DNA of 64,000 nucleotides. Source: an uncultured Carboxylicivirga sp. (GTDB taxonomy: Bacteria > Bacteroidota > Bacteroidia > Bacteroidales > Marinilabiliaceae). The stretch lies in assembly GCA_947491945.1 (NCBI GenBank), contig CANLLN010000011.1, positions 1-64,000 on the forward strand. Reading direction: 5' to 3'. Within the stretch, counting starts at the first letter, position 1. Each line of letters begins with the position of its first letter. A program made the translations under genes and the position numbers. This document shows positions 36,519 through 44,584 of the stretch, in pieces. The notes beneath the pieces were generated by a model. That model ran no database searches. It was not told where the DNA came from and worked only from the letters and a program-made list of their open reading frames with translations.

Positions 36519-39500
36519 TTATTTCTGATAAAAAAAATTCAGTATTTGCTTCATCAATGCTTCCCTTTCTCTTTCACCCATCACGGTCTCAAAGGGAAAG
36601 CCCATTACAATCGTTTTATAGTTACCATCATACAAGACTGCTGCACTGGCATTATTTTCGCCATAGCGCATGGCTGTTATGGCATTTATTCCCATGGGCT
36701 CAATGGCATCGGGTGCCTCCACGGCGTAATACTCCTCACTGAACTCTGTGTTAAACTCAAATTGCCCCTTTAGGTAAGGCAAGGCATAATCGCTTGCGTA
36801 AACATTGCCACTTTGCGAAGCATGATTCGTCCGCCATTTAAATCTGAGCACATCGGCTGCAAAATCCATGGCTGCCGTATCCTTATTGAGGTAAATATCC
36901 GAACCCACATAGGCTCCACTTAACAAAACATGCTGCTTGTTGGCGGTCAGCGCACACAACTTATTCATAAACGCCGATGTGTATATTTTATAGCGGGGTG
37001 ACCTACCCTTATACACCTCAGTGCTTCGCTCTTCTCCCAAAATAATATCGACCACCTTAAATGATGATGCATCGTATTCAGGATCTTCAAAAACCTCATC
37101 ACTCACCGAAATAAATGAATAGCCGGCCGCCAATATGGCCTGTCCATGTACCCATACATGATCAAAATTATTTCCTCTGATGACTTTTCCTTCAGTATTG
37201 CCGTAACTCGCTCCCCAACCCGGACTGTCATCATCGAGCCAGGGCGACTGGCGATTAAAATCATACTGATGTCCCGTATAGGCATACTCATACTGATCGG
37301 GCACACCCTGATCATCCCACCAGGCAACACCGGCAAAATCACCCTCATCAACAAAGGCCGGTGCTGCAATGCGGTCAAAGCCATTCACCACCAACACTGT
37401 TTCAGATCTTTTGCGGGCCATTCCCACCGACAGAACTTCACTGGCACTGCTCTCTCCTCCGTCATTAATCGCTGTTACCTTATAACTAACGATATCGCCC
37501 TTCTTTAATTTTGGTATTGCATAAAAGGGCTGGTTCACAATAGTGCCATTATCAAAACCGGCCTTACCCACGCGGCGATATACCTTGTATCGAGTAGGCG
37601 TAGCACTTGCTTCCAGGGTATCGATTACCGGCCGCCATGTCAACTCATAGCCTTTTTTTGTTTCACCAATGGCCAGATGATCAACCGGCAGAGGCTGCAC
37701 ACAATAGTCGCGTCTCTCCTGCATGGCCATAAACTTTAAAATGCCCTTATAAATGGCGCGACTGACATCACGCCGAAAATGCGGATCAAGACCATATTTC
37801 ATATCGGCCAGGTTCTGATGCGACAAAAGTTCCAATAGCATTGTTGGCACATTGGGGCGCCAAGCTTCTGAATACTGCTTATCCCATAAACCTCGCCGCG
37901 TCCAGTCATCTTTATAAAGAGATCGTATATCGTCAACAATTTGTGTTTGAATAATATCACTTAGATCCCGACCGGCCAGTTTTGACTGTCCATTGGGAAA
38001 ATAACCACTGTCGCGGGCTGCACTGTATATCCCAAGGGTACCAATCACCGAGTCGTTGGGCGTTACCCCTGCATCAGTATGAAAAGCGAAAGACAGATCA
38101 ATCGGTAATCCCAATCCTTTAACAGCTCTCCACTTAGTAGGCCCATTGGGGGCGCCCATTAAATAATCGACCCATTCGCCCCGGCTCTGATAATCATCAT
38201 TATAATCATTCTTGCCCTCATTGAGACTGTAAACAAGAGTATCGGGCATGCCGGCATATTGCAACCAGTAACGCGCAGCCTCCATGTAACGGGGTCTTTG
38301 CGACAGCTTCCAGGAATATTGTTTGGGGTTTACTTGGGCAGGCTTCACTTTCTTATCATCCTGACTCCGCAAGGACCATTGATTGGGCACCACCTCATTG
38401 GCCGGGCGGCGGGCTACATTGCCCATACCACCACCCAAGCGCATGGCATCCACTGAAATACGACCTCTTCCATGCACTTCGACAACAGCCTCCCGACCCT
38501 TTTCGAAGCGGTGAGAGCCCAAATAAGCCCAGGTATTGCCACCCATCGATTGATTAAGAAGGTATGAGGTGGATCCTCCACTGTGCTGTACTACATAACG
38601 TACAGCTGTACTATTATTCCGATCGTGCTTATAGCTCACATAAACCGCATAGTTGCCGGTAGCCGGTATATCAGCATGGAAGTCAGCAACTTTACCCCCA
38701 CCTGACTCAAACAGATGGGAGCTGCCCATCAGAAACGGATTGTCGCTCGGATAAAGGGTGTCTTTATAAGCAAAACCCAACTGCCTAAATACCTTTAATT
38801 TATTATTGTACTGCACAAATGATTTACCCGTCGAACGGTCACTATCCACAATCACTTCACGAGGATTGAGACAGCGTTCACGCGGCAAAAACACATTGGC
38901 ACCAGCTCGCTCCAGCATGGGGACAAGGTATGGCAGCACATACATCATTGGCGAAATATCCTCTACAGAGCCAAACAACCGGGCCCGCTGCCACTCCCAT
39001 CGATCAAGCTTTGACTCATAATACCAGCCATGACTATGCCATAAGGCAATATGATTACCATCAAGACCCTGAGGAAAAACAGGCTGCTCAAGGCGTGTAA
39101 CAAACTTTGCACCACTGTCGACTTTTGACAAGCGTGCCGTATCAATGCGATCACTCTTTCGAAATAAATTAGGAATTAAACTCTCCAGGGTCTGACCGTC
39201 GCTAAATACCTGAACACAATAACTTTCAACAAGGCTATCCTGCATAGATTGCAGGCTTTTCTTAAACCCGGAAACGGTTGCCTCGCGCCAAGGTCGATAG
39301 GATAAGGTTTTATTAAAGTAGTAGTTTATGCAACTATCTGCCCGGCTAATGACAAAAGAATCCAGCTTGGCAATGCCCTGATGCATTTGATGCGGCATGG
39401 GATCGCTCCACTTCTTCAAGACGGTATCTAACAAACTCTCCATGCTTCTGTCTGAAACAGTTTGAGCATTTATTGCGCCAGCCATGAAGCAAGCAATTAT

Positions 39501-39536
39501 ACATACAATAATATGTGGATTATATTTTTTCATCAT
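36519..39536 (-). CDS. Large secreted N-acetylmuramoyl-L-alanine amidase-like protein
   Basis: About 1005 residues from ATG at 39536 (MMKKYNPHIIVC); longer frames lack the signal peptide, which ends near AINAQ. Domains in order: an N-terminal amidase half (WHSHGWYYE, about 165-175), a golvesin-C-like beta domain (YAVYVSYKHDRNNSTAV...SVDAMRLGG), the second amidase half (FHTDAGVTP, then LLELLSHQN, the likely His and Glu of Amidase_3), and FN3-like segments. The amidase therefore appears split by an inserted domain. Amidase_3 cleaves MurNAc from the stem peptide, feeding recycling. Divergent from murK-murQ. Confidence 0.8.
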   Translation of the reverse strand: MMKKYNPHIIVCIIACFMAGAINAQTVSDRSMESLLDTVLKKWSDPMPHQMHQGIAKLDSFVISRADSCINYYFNKTLSYRPWREATVSGFKKSLQSMQDSLVESYCVQVFSDGQTLESLIPNLFRKSDRIDTARLSKVDSGAKFVTRLEQPVFPQGLDGNHIALWHSHGWYYESKLDRWEWQRARLFGSVEDISPMMYVLPYLVPMLERAGANVFLPRERCLNPREVIVDSDRSTGKSFVQYNNKLKVFRQLGFAYKDTLYPSDNPFLMGSSHLFESGGGKVADFHADIPATGNYAVYVSYKHDRNNSTAVRYVVQHSGGSTSYLLNQSMGGNTWAYLGSHRFEKGREAVVEVHGRGRISVDAMRLGGGMGNVARRPANEVVPNQWSLRSQDDKKVKPAQVNPKQYSWKLSQRPRYMEAARYWLQYAGMPDTLVYSLNEGKNDYNDDYQSRGEWVDYLMGAPNGPTKWRAVKGLGLPIDLSFAFHTDAGVTPNDSVIGTLGIYSAARDSGYFPNGQSKLAGRDLSDIIQTQIVDDIRSLYKDDWTRRGLWDKQYSEAWRPNVPTMLLELLSHQNLADMKYGLDPHFRRDVSRAIYKGILKFMAMQERRDYCVQPLPVDHLAIGETKKGYELTWRPVIDTLEASATPTRYKVYRRVGKAGFDNGTIVNQPFYAIPKLKKGDIVSYKVTAINDGGESSASEVLSVGMARKRSETVLVVNGFDRIAAPAFVDEGDFAGVAWWDDQGVPDQYEYAYTGHQYDFNRQSPWLDDDSPGWGASYGNTEGKVIRGNNFDHVWVHGQAILAAGYSFISVSDEVFEDPEYDASSFKVVDIILGEERSTEVYKGRSPRYKIYTSAFMNKLCALTANKQHVLLSGAYVGSDIYLNKDTAAMDFAADVLRFKWRTNHASQSGNVYASDYALPYLKGQFEFNTEFSEEYYAVEAPDAIEPMGINAITAMRYGENNASAAVLYDGNYKTIVMGFPFETVMGEREREALMKQILNFFYQK

Positions 39537-39564
39537 CCCTGGTAAATATCGCTTTACGATGAAC

Positions 39565-39594
39565 CAAAAGTAGAAAGTTTTTTTCAAGTTACAA
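39565..39594 (-). promoter_or_regulatory. Promoter of the amidase gene group (minus strand)
   Basis: On minus, TTG at 39594-39592 is followed after exactly 19 nt by TACTTTTG (39572-39565), a full match to the TTG-N19-TAnnTTTG Bacteroidota consensus. It is 29 nt upstream of the chosen ATG. Confidence 0.7.
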
Positions 39595-39623
39595 ATTTTT
39601 GTCATACATCTTACGTGTTATTC

Positions 39624-39654
39624 TTGATTCACACTCAAATAATTTATACATTTG
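39624..39654 (+). promoter_or_regulatory. Promoter of murK-murQ (plus strand)
   Basis: TTG at 39624-39626, a 20-nt spacer and TACATTTG at 39647-39654. The murK start is about 108 nt further on, so the leader is long enough to hold regulatory sites; none was firmly recognised. Confidence 0.65.
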
Positions 39655-39761
39655 CAAGGTATTCAGGAAGAAATAGCGAAGATAAACACCTACACAGTTC
39701 AATATATCTTGCTTATACAACACTAAACTAATATTTATAATACATATCACGTTATTATTAT

Positions 39762-40604
39762 ATGATACTTATTGCAGACAGCGGATCAACCAAAACAGAA
39801 TGGTGCTTGATTGAAAATAGACAGCCCATAGAGAAATGTATTACAAAAGGCATTAACCCTTTTTATCAAACCTCCTCCGAGATACTACAAAATTTAATGG
39901 AGGAATATACACTAAATTACAAAAAGCCTCAAACCATTTATTTTTATGGTGCCGGCTGTGCCAACGAGGAAAAAAATAACATTGTAAAAGAAGGTCTTGC
40001 AGCCTATTTTCAAGGTGCTGATATTCATATAGACAGTGACCTATGCGCAGCCGCCCGTTCTCTGTGCCAGCAACAGCCTGGTATTGCCTGTATATTAGGT
40101 ACCGGCTCCAATTCGTGTTACTACGATGGGCAAGCCATGGTAAATAACGTATCACCCTTGGGTTTTATCATAGGCGATGAAGGCAGTGGCGCAGTACTGG
40201 GCAAAAAACTTATTGGTGACTTATTAAAAAATCAGCTACCCGAAAGTGTAAGGAAGCATTTTTTTGAAACCTACTCAACCACTCAGGCCGAAATACTGGA
40301 TCACATTTACAAACAAGGCTTCCCCAATCGTTACCTGGCACAATACACACGATTTTTAGCACAACACATTGAAAAACCGGAGATTGAAAGCCTGGTCACA
40401 CAGGCCTTTTGCGAATTTATAGAACGTAACCTGCTTCAGTATGAGCAAGCTGCCAGCTTACCCATACATTTTACAGGTAGCATCGCCTATTATTTTAAAA
40501 ATCAACTTAAAAAGGCACTTATTAAGTACAATCTAAAGCTGGGATCCATTACACAGGCACCCATGGAAGGATTGATACAATACCATACCGCACTAAAGCA
40601 TTAA
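39762..40604 (+). CDS. murK: BadF/BadG-type sugar kinase, probable MurNAc kinase MurK
   Basis: 280 residues of the BadF/BadG/BcrA/BcrD ATPase fold (ASKHA kinases). The phosphate-1 loop is ILIADSGSTKTEWCL; phosphate-2 is CILGTGSNSCYY with GDEGSGAVLGKKL after it. The family includes eukaryotic-type N-acetylglucosamine kinase and Tannerella MurK, which phosphorylates MurNAc at O6. The murQ gene begins 3 bp after its stop, the natural partner for MurNAc 6-phosphate, which favours MurK over GlcNAc kinase. Symbol is by context and homology. Confidence 0.82.
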   Translation: MILIADSGSTKTEWCLIENRQPIEKCITKGINPFYQTSSEILQNLMEEYTLNYKKPQTIYFYGAGCANEEKNNIVKEGLAAYFQGADIHIDSDLCAAARSLCQQQPGIACILGTGSNSCYYDGQAMVNNVSPLGFIIGDEGSGAVLGKKLIGDLLKNQLPESVRKHFFETYSTTQAEILDHIYKQGFPNRYLAQYTRFLAQHIEKPEIESLVTQAFCEFIERNLLQYEQAASLPIHFTGSIAYYFKNQLKKALIKYNLKLGSITQAPMEGLIQYHTALKH

Positions 40605-40607
40605 ATT

Positions 40608-41435
40608 ATGATAGCACAAAAGAAACAAAGATTAAGCATAACCGAATCGCCTTCCCATTTTGACAATCTGGAAAAGATGTCAGTGGAAGAACTCATTAGA
40701 AACATCAATCGCGAAGATGCCAATGTGCATTTGGCCGTTGAAAAAGCATTACCCCAAATCAAAGCACTGGTTGAGCGTATCATTAAACGAATGGAACAGG
40801 GCGGCCGGGTTTTTTATTTGGGTGCCGGCACAAGTGGTCGCTTGGGGGTACTGGATGCCTCAGAGTTGCCGCCCACTTTTGGGGTGCCTGACAATATGGT
40901 GATTGGCCTAATAGCGGGTGGCGACAGGGCATTACGACAAGCCGTTGAATCAGCCGAAGATGACCCGGACAAAGCCTGGCGAGAATTGGGCGAATACAAA
41001 GTAGATGAATTGGATACGGTAATCGGCATTGCAGCCTCGGGTACTACACCCTACGTTATTGGCGGCATACAACATGCCCGTAAAAACGGCCTCTTGACCG
41101 GTTGCATCACTTGCAACCCGGGCACTCAGGTGGCTGCTGTGACCGAATTTCCCATTGAAGCCATTGTGGGGCCTGAATTTGTTACGGGCAGCACACGCCT
41201 AAAAGCAGGAACAGCCCAGAAAATGATCCTTAACATGATTACCACCAGTATTATGATTAAGCTGGGGCGTGTAAAAGGCAATAAAATGGTAAACATGCAA
41301 TTAACCAACAAAAAACTGGTTGATAGGGGTGCACGTATGATTATGGATGAGCTGAACATGAACTACGAAACAGCAAAAGGATTATTGCTGGAACATGGAT
41401 CAGTGAAGAAAGCAATTGATGCCTACCGACGATAG
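40608..41435 (+). CDS. murQ: N-acetylmuramic acid 6-phosphate etherase
   Basis: Cuts the lactyl ether of MurNAc 6-phosphate to give GlcNAc 6-phosphate and D-lactate, the key step of peptidoglycan recycling. 275 residues with the SIS sugar-phosphate fold. Conserved blocks: FYLGAGTSGRLGVLDASELPPTFG, the central ESAEDDPDKAW, IGIAASGTTPYVIGG and GPEFVTGSTRLKAGTAQK. It lies 3 bp after murK, so kinase and etherase form one operon. The length is a little shorter than the about 298 residues of E. coli MurQ but includes the full catalytic core. Confidence 0.95.
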   Translation: MIAQKKQRLSITESPSHFDNLEKMSVEELIRNINREDANVHLAVEKALPQIKALVERIIKRMEQGGRVFYLGAGTSGRLGVLDASELPPTFGVPDNMVIGLIAGGDRALRQAVESAEDDPDKAWRELGEYKVDELDTVIGIAASGTTPYVIGGIQHARKNGLLTGCITCNPGTQVAAVTEFPIEAIVGPEFVTGSTRLKAGTAQKMILNMITTSIMIKLGRVKGNKMVNMQLTNKKLVDRGARMIMDELNMNYETAKGLLLEHGSVKKAIDAYRR

Positions 41436-41446
41436 TTTTAAGAAGG

Positions 41447-41490
41447 AAAGCCGGAGATGAACCACGTTGCGTGGTTTCCTCCGGCTTTTA
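41447..41490. terminator. Intrinsic terminator between murQ and the GntR gene
   Basis: AAAGCCGGAG (41447-41456) pairs with CTCCGGCTTT (41479-41488), ten perfect pairs; an inner ACCACG/CGTGGT stem stacks inside. A T run follows. It can end both converging transcripts. Confidence 0.85.
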
Positions 41491-41518
41491 TGGCTTAACG
41501 CTTCTGCACTAATATATT

Positions 41519-42244
41519 TTAATCCGTATCCTTAAAATATTTATCGTATACCTCCATATTACGCTCCAGCAACTCAACAGTATACTGATAAGAACGTTCG
41601 CTATCCTTATCAATCACCGCCTTTAATATCTCATGCTGCAAGCGCACAGTGTACTCTTTCTCTCCCTCAATATTGGCATAAATCATATTACGCATGCGGG
41701 GCAATAATGAATAAATTGGCTCCATGGATATGATTACAATGGGATTCCCCGTGGCTTTCGCCATATTCATATGAAAGCGGTTAATTAAATCCACCTCCAG
41801 CTGAGTATTATCGGGATTACATCGCTCTAGCTCGGCAATATTTGACTGCAACAACTTCACATCATCATCAGTGCGATTAATGGCAGCCAGGCGGCCGATT
41901 TCGGGCTCAAAAATACGTCGCACCTCAATAATCTGGCGGATAAGACTCGAATCAAATTTTAGATCGTAATACAAATTCAAAGACTTGATGGCATCCTCAA
42001 TCTTAATTTCAGATACATACATGCCACTTCCCTTTTTTATTTCGATAAGCCCCCGGGCACTCAGGCGTCGCAATGCTTCGCGCAAGGCCGTTCGGCTCAC
42101 GGCAAAACTCTCACACAACTCCTTCTCGGAGGGCAATTTAGCCCCGGTAATCAATCGTTTTGACCGGATGGCCTCCTCGATTTTTCGTTCTATCTTTTGG
42201 CTTAAGGTTTGACTCGTACCAATTTTTCCAAATAATTCTTCCAT
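41519..42244 (-). CDS. GntR-family regulator, FadR (FCD) subfamily
   Basis: 241 residues. N-terminal winged helix about 10-75 (LITGAKLPSEKELCESFAVSRTALREALRRLSARGLIEIKKGSGMYV) and an FCD ligand domain about 90-235 (IRQIIEVRRIFEPEIGRLAA...; RFHMNMAKATGNP), with the Asp/His positions used for metal in this subfamily. FCD regulators respond to sugar acids, organic acids or acyl groups. It converges with murK-murQ and probably controls this locus; that is inference. Its operator was not found. Confidence 0.88.
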   Translation of the reverse strand: MEELFGKIGTSQTLSQKIERKIEEAIRSKRLITGAKLPSEKELCESFAVSRTALREALRRLSARGLIEIKKGSGMYVSEIKIEDAIKSLNLYYDLKFDSSLIRQIIEVRRIFEPEIGRLAAINRTDDDVKLLQSNIAELERCNPDNTQLEVDLINRFHMNMAKATGNPIVIISMEPIYSLLPRMRNMIYANIEGEKEYTVRLQHEILKAVIDKDSERSYQYTVELLERNMEVYDKYFKDTD

Positions 42245-42484
42245 TTATCTATCCGCTTAATACATCATACAAATTTAAAATTAATTCTTTAAAATTCACT
42301 AAGCAAATAGAATCCTTCATCATATTTTAGCAATAAGCAGAGTATAACATAGTTTTTTTGGACTCAGAATGTTGCAAAGGGCGAGGTTCAATGGTGAAAT
42401 AATGAAAGAAATACGGACCATTTTGAGGCAAAAAAAAGGGATGACCGCAGCCACCCCTCTTCTAATCTATAATCAAAAATATTC

Positions 42485-43486
42485 TTATTCCTGTTCAGCC
42501 AGGAAACGTTCGGCATCAATGGCTGCCATACAGCCTGATCCGGCTGCCGTAACAGCCTGACGATACTGATCATCCTGCACATCGCCACAGGCAAACACCC
42601 CTGGTACGTTTGTTTTAGATGTTCCGGGAACCGTCTTGATATAGCCCACATCATTGGTATCAATATATTCAGCAAAGATATCTGAGTTAGGCTTATGACC
42701 AATACCCAGAAAGAAACCATCGATCTTAATCTTCACTTCCTCCTCTTCGGGTGTTCCCATATTCTTAACCAAAGTGGCGCCTTCTACTACACCATCGCCA
42801 AACAATCCTTTGGTTTGATGCTTCCACAGTACTTCGATGTTCGGAGTCTTCAGGGCGCGCTCCTGCATAACTTTTGAGGCACGGAATACATCACGACGCA
42901 CAATCAGGTACACCTTTTTACACAAGCCGGCCAAATACATGGCCTCCTCAAGGGCCGTATCACCACCGCCAACCACAGCCACATCTTTGCCGCGATAGAA
43001 AAATCCATCACAAGTGGCGCAGGCCGACACACCAGAACCTGCATACTTTGTTTCATCGGGTAAACCTAAATACTTAGCTGTAGCACCTGTAGCAATAATC
43101 AAGGCTTCAGCCTCAACAACCTTATTACCATCAATAGTAACCTTAAACGGACGCTGACTAAGATCAGCAGCCGTAGCCATACCAAAACGAATATCGGTAC
43201 CAAAACGAGCAGCCTGCTTCTTCAGATCCTCCATCATCTCTGGCCCTGTTACACCATCAGGATAGCCAGGGAAGTTTTCAACATCGGTGGTAGTAGTAAG
43301 CTGTCCGCCGGGCTGCAGACCTTCGTACATAACCGGACTCAGGTTAGCACGTGCCGCATAAATGGCCGCGGTATAGCCTGCTGGTCCTGACCCAACAATT
43401 AATACTTTTACCTTTTCCACATCTCCCATTTCCTTATTTTCCCCCTGGGGAGCCTCCAGGTTTCCCATTTTTTCAAAAAGAGCCAT
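42485..43486 (-). CDS. trxB: Thioredoxin reductase
   Basis: NADPH-dependent FAD enzyme that reduces thioredoxin. FAD-binding GSGPAGYTAAIYAARANLSP (about 32-51), NADP-binding VGGGDTALEEAMYLA and redox-active CATC (C156-A-T-C159 in the longest reading). The longest reading has 333 residues with an extra N-terminus MALFEKMGNLEAPQG; the usual start of the family matches the second ATG (43429, MGDVEKVKVLIVG). Both fit; I keep the longer frame. Single gene with a 142-bp gap before DUF4249. Confidence 0.95.
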   Translation of the reverse strand: MALFEKMGNLEAPQGENKEMGDVEKVKVLIVGSGPAGYTAAIYAARANLSPVMYEGLQPGGQLTTTTDVENFPGYPDGVTGPEMMEDLKKQAARFGTDIRFGMATAADLSQRPFKVTIDGNKVVEAEALIIATGATAKYLGLPDETKYAGSGVSACATCDGFFYRGKDVAVVGGGDTALEEAMYLAGLCKKVYLIVRRDVFRASKVMQERALKTPNIEVLWKHQTKGLFGDGVVEGATLVKNMGTPEEEEVKIKIDGFFLGIGHKPNSDIFAEYIDTNDVGYIKTVPGTSKTNVPGVFACGDVQDDQYRQAVTAAGSGCMAAIDAERFLAEQE

Positions 43487-43628
43487 AATATCTAAATATA
43501 ATTATTTCTGAATAAGTCGTAAAACTACAAATTTCCATCCGCCTCCTCAAAAGATATGCCGCACTTATAAATATGACATTTTGCACACCAAAAAATCCCC
43601 AAAAACCCTCATGATTAAACCAGTAGAA

Positions 43629-44582
43629 CTATTCATGCCTTATATCACGTGTAAATACTAACGAATCACTGTCGAAATTCATACCGGATACCAATCCCAG
43701 CCCACCCTTTACATTGCTATGAATTTTAACAGGCTCAAAAACCGGCAATCCTTCATAAATACCAGCATAGCCATCAGCTAATATGGTGGATCGCAAATAC
43801 TCGTAATAATCGATGGTATGGTGATAGAGGTAAACGGTTATCTTTATTTTCTGTTCATGGTAACTAAATAAAAAGTACTCCGAGGGGATGTTCAGCCTTA
43901 ACGGATGCGTGCGCCCGTTAATAATATCATCGGCAAATAAGCCCTGAAGATCAAGTCCCGGCAACAAGCTACCACTCTGCTCACCCTGCGTAAAAACAGG
44001 ATCCTCTTTGGCATACGAGACAGTTTGCCGCGTATAATTAACTTTCCCATCTTCCACACCCCATCCTTCGCGCAGTACATAAAGCTGATAGTAATTTTTT
44101 TCATCTCCCGGATCTTTAAACGAAACAGTGGTACGCAGCATAGGTACATCCACCTCTTCACCAACATTGACATTCACCGACAGTGTATCCAAAGCCAAAA
44201 TATTGACTTTGTGCGGAATAAAGCTACGTGCCAAAACCGTATCACCATCAATCTCATAAGCATTGAATATCAAACGATCCTTACTGCTAAAAGAAAACTC
44301 TGCCCACCTACTCCACACCGTATCTGAGGGCAAAATGTAGGTTCCCTTGTAATCATCATTAATGGCCAGTTCAAATCGCCCTTTCTCTACCTTTTGATAA
44401 TCATTGGGTGTCAGAATATTCTGACTTTTACTCAGATGCAAGTGCAAAGCACTATCGGGATATACAAAAGCGTACATCACCAGTTTATCAGACTGCTCAT
44501 TAAGGGCAATTTCAATATCCTTTTCACAGCCAATCAGCACCAATACAGTAAACAACAGATAATAAATTCTTCTTTTCTTCAT
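43629..44582 (-). CDS. DUF4249 lipoprotein
   Basis: 317 residues. The N-terminus MKKRRIYYLLFTVLVLIGCEK is a lipoprotein signal with the lipobox Cys in LIGC. The rest matches DUF4249, a surface lipoprotein that in Bacteroidota sits beside a TonB-dependent receptor and is probably its outer-leaflet partner. The gene lies 2 bp after the receptor gene, so they are co-transcribed. It is the last gene of the sigma-FecR-receptor module. Ligand is unknown. Confidence 0.88.
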   Translation of the reverse strand: MKKRRIYYLLFTVLVLIGCEKDIEIALNEQSDKLVMYAFVYPDSALHLHLSKSQNILTPNDYQKVEKGRFELAINDDYKGTYILPSDTVWSRWAEFSFSSKDRLIFNAYEIDGDTVLARSFIPHKVNILALDTLSVNVNVGEEVDVPMLRTTVSFKDPGDEKNYYQLYVLREGWGVEDGKVNYTRQTVSYAKEDPVFTQGEQSGSLLPGLDLQGLFADDIINGRTHPLRLNIPSEYFLFSYHEQKIKITVYLYHHTIDYYEYLRSTILADGYAGIYEGLPVFEPVKIHSNVKGGLGLVSGMNFDSDSLVFTRDIRHE

Positions 44583-44584
44583 GG

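Noticed and set aside
39762-40604. Reading the BadF-type kinase as a 2-hydroxyacyl-CoA dehydratase activator
   Set aside because: It lacks the Cys pair for the [4Fe-4S] cluster of those activators and is followed directly by murQ, so a sugar kinase is the better reading.
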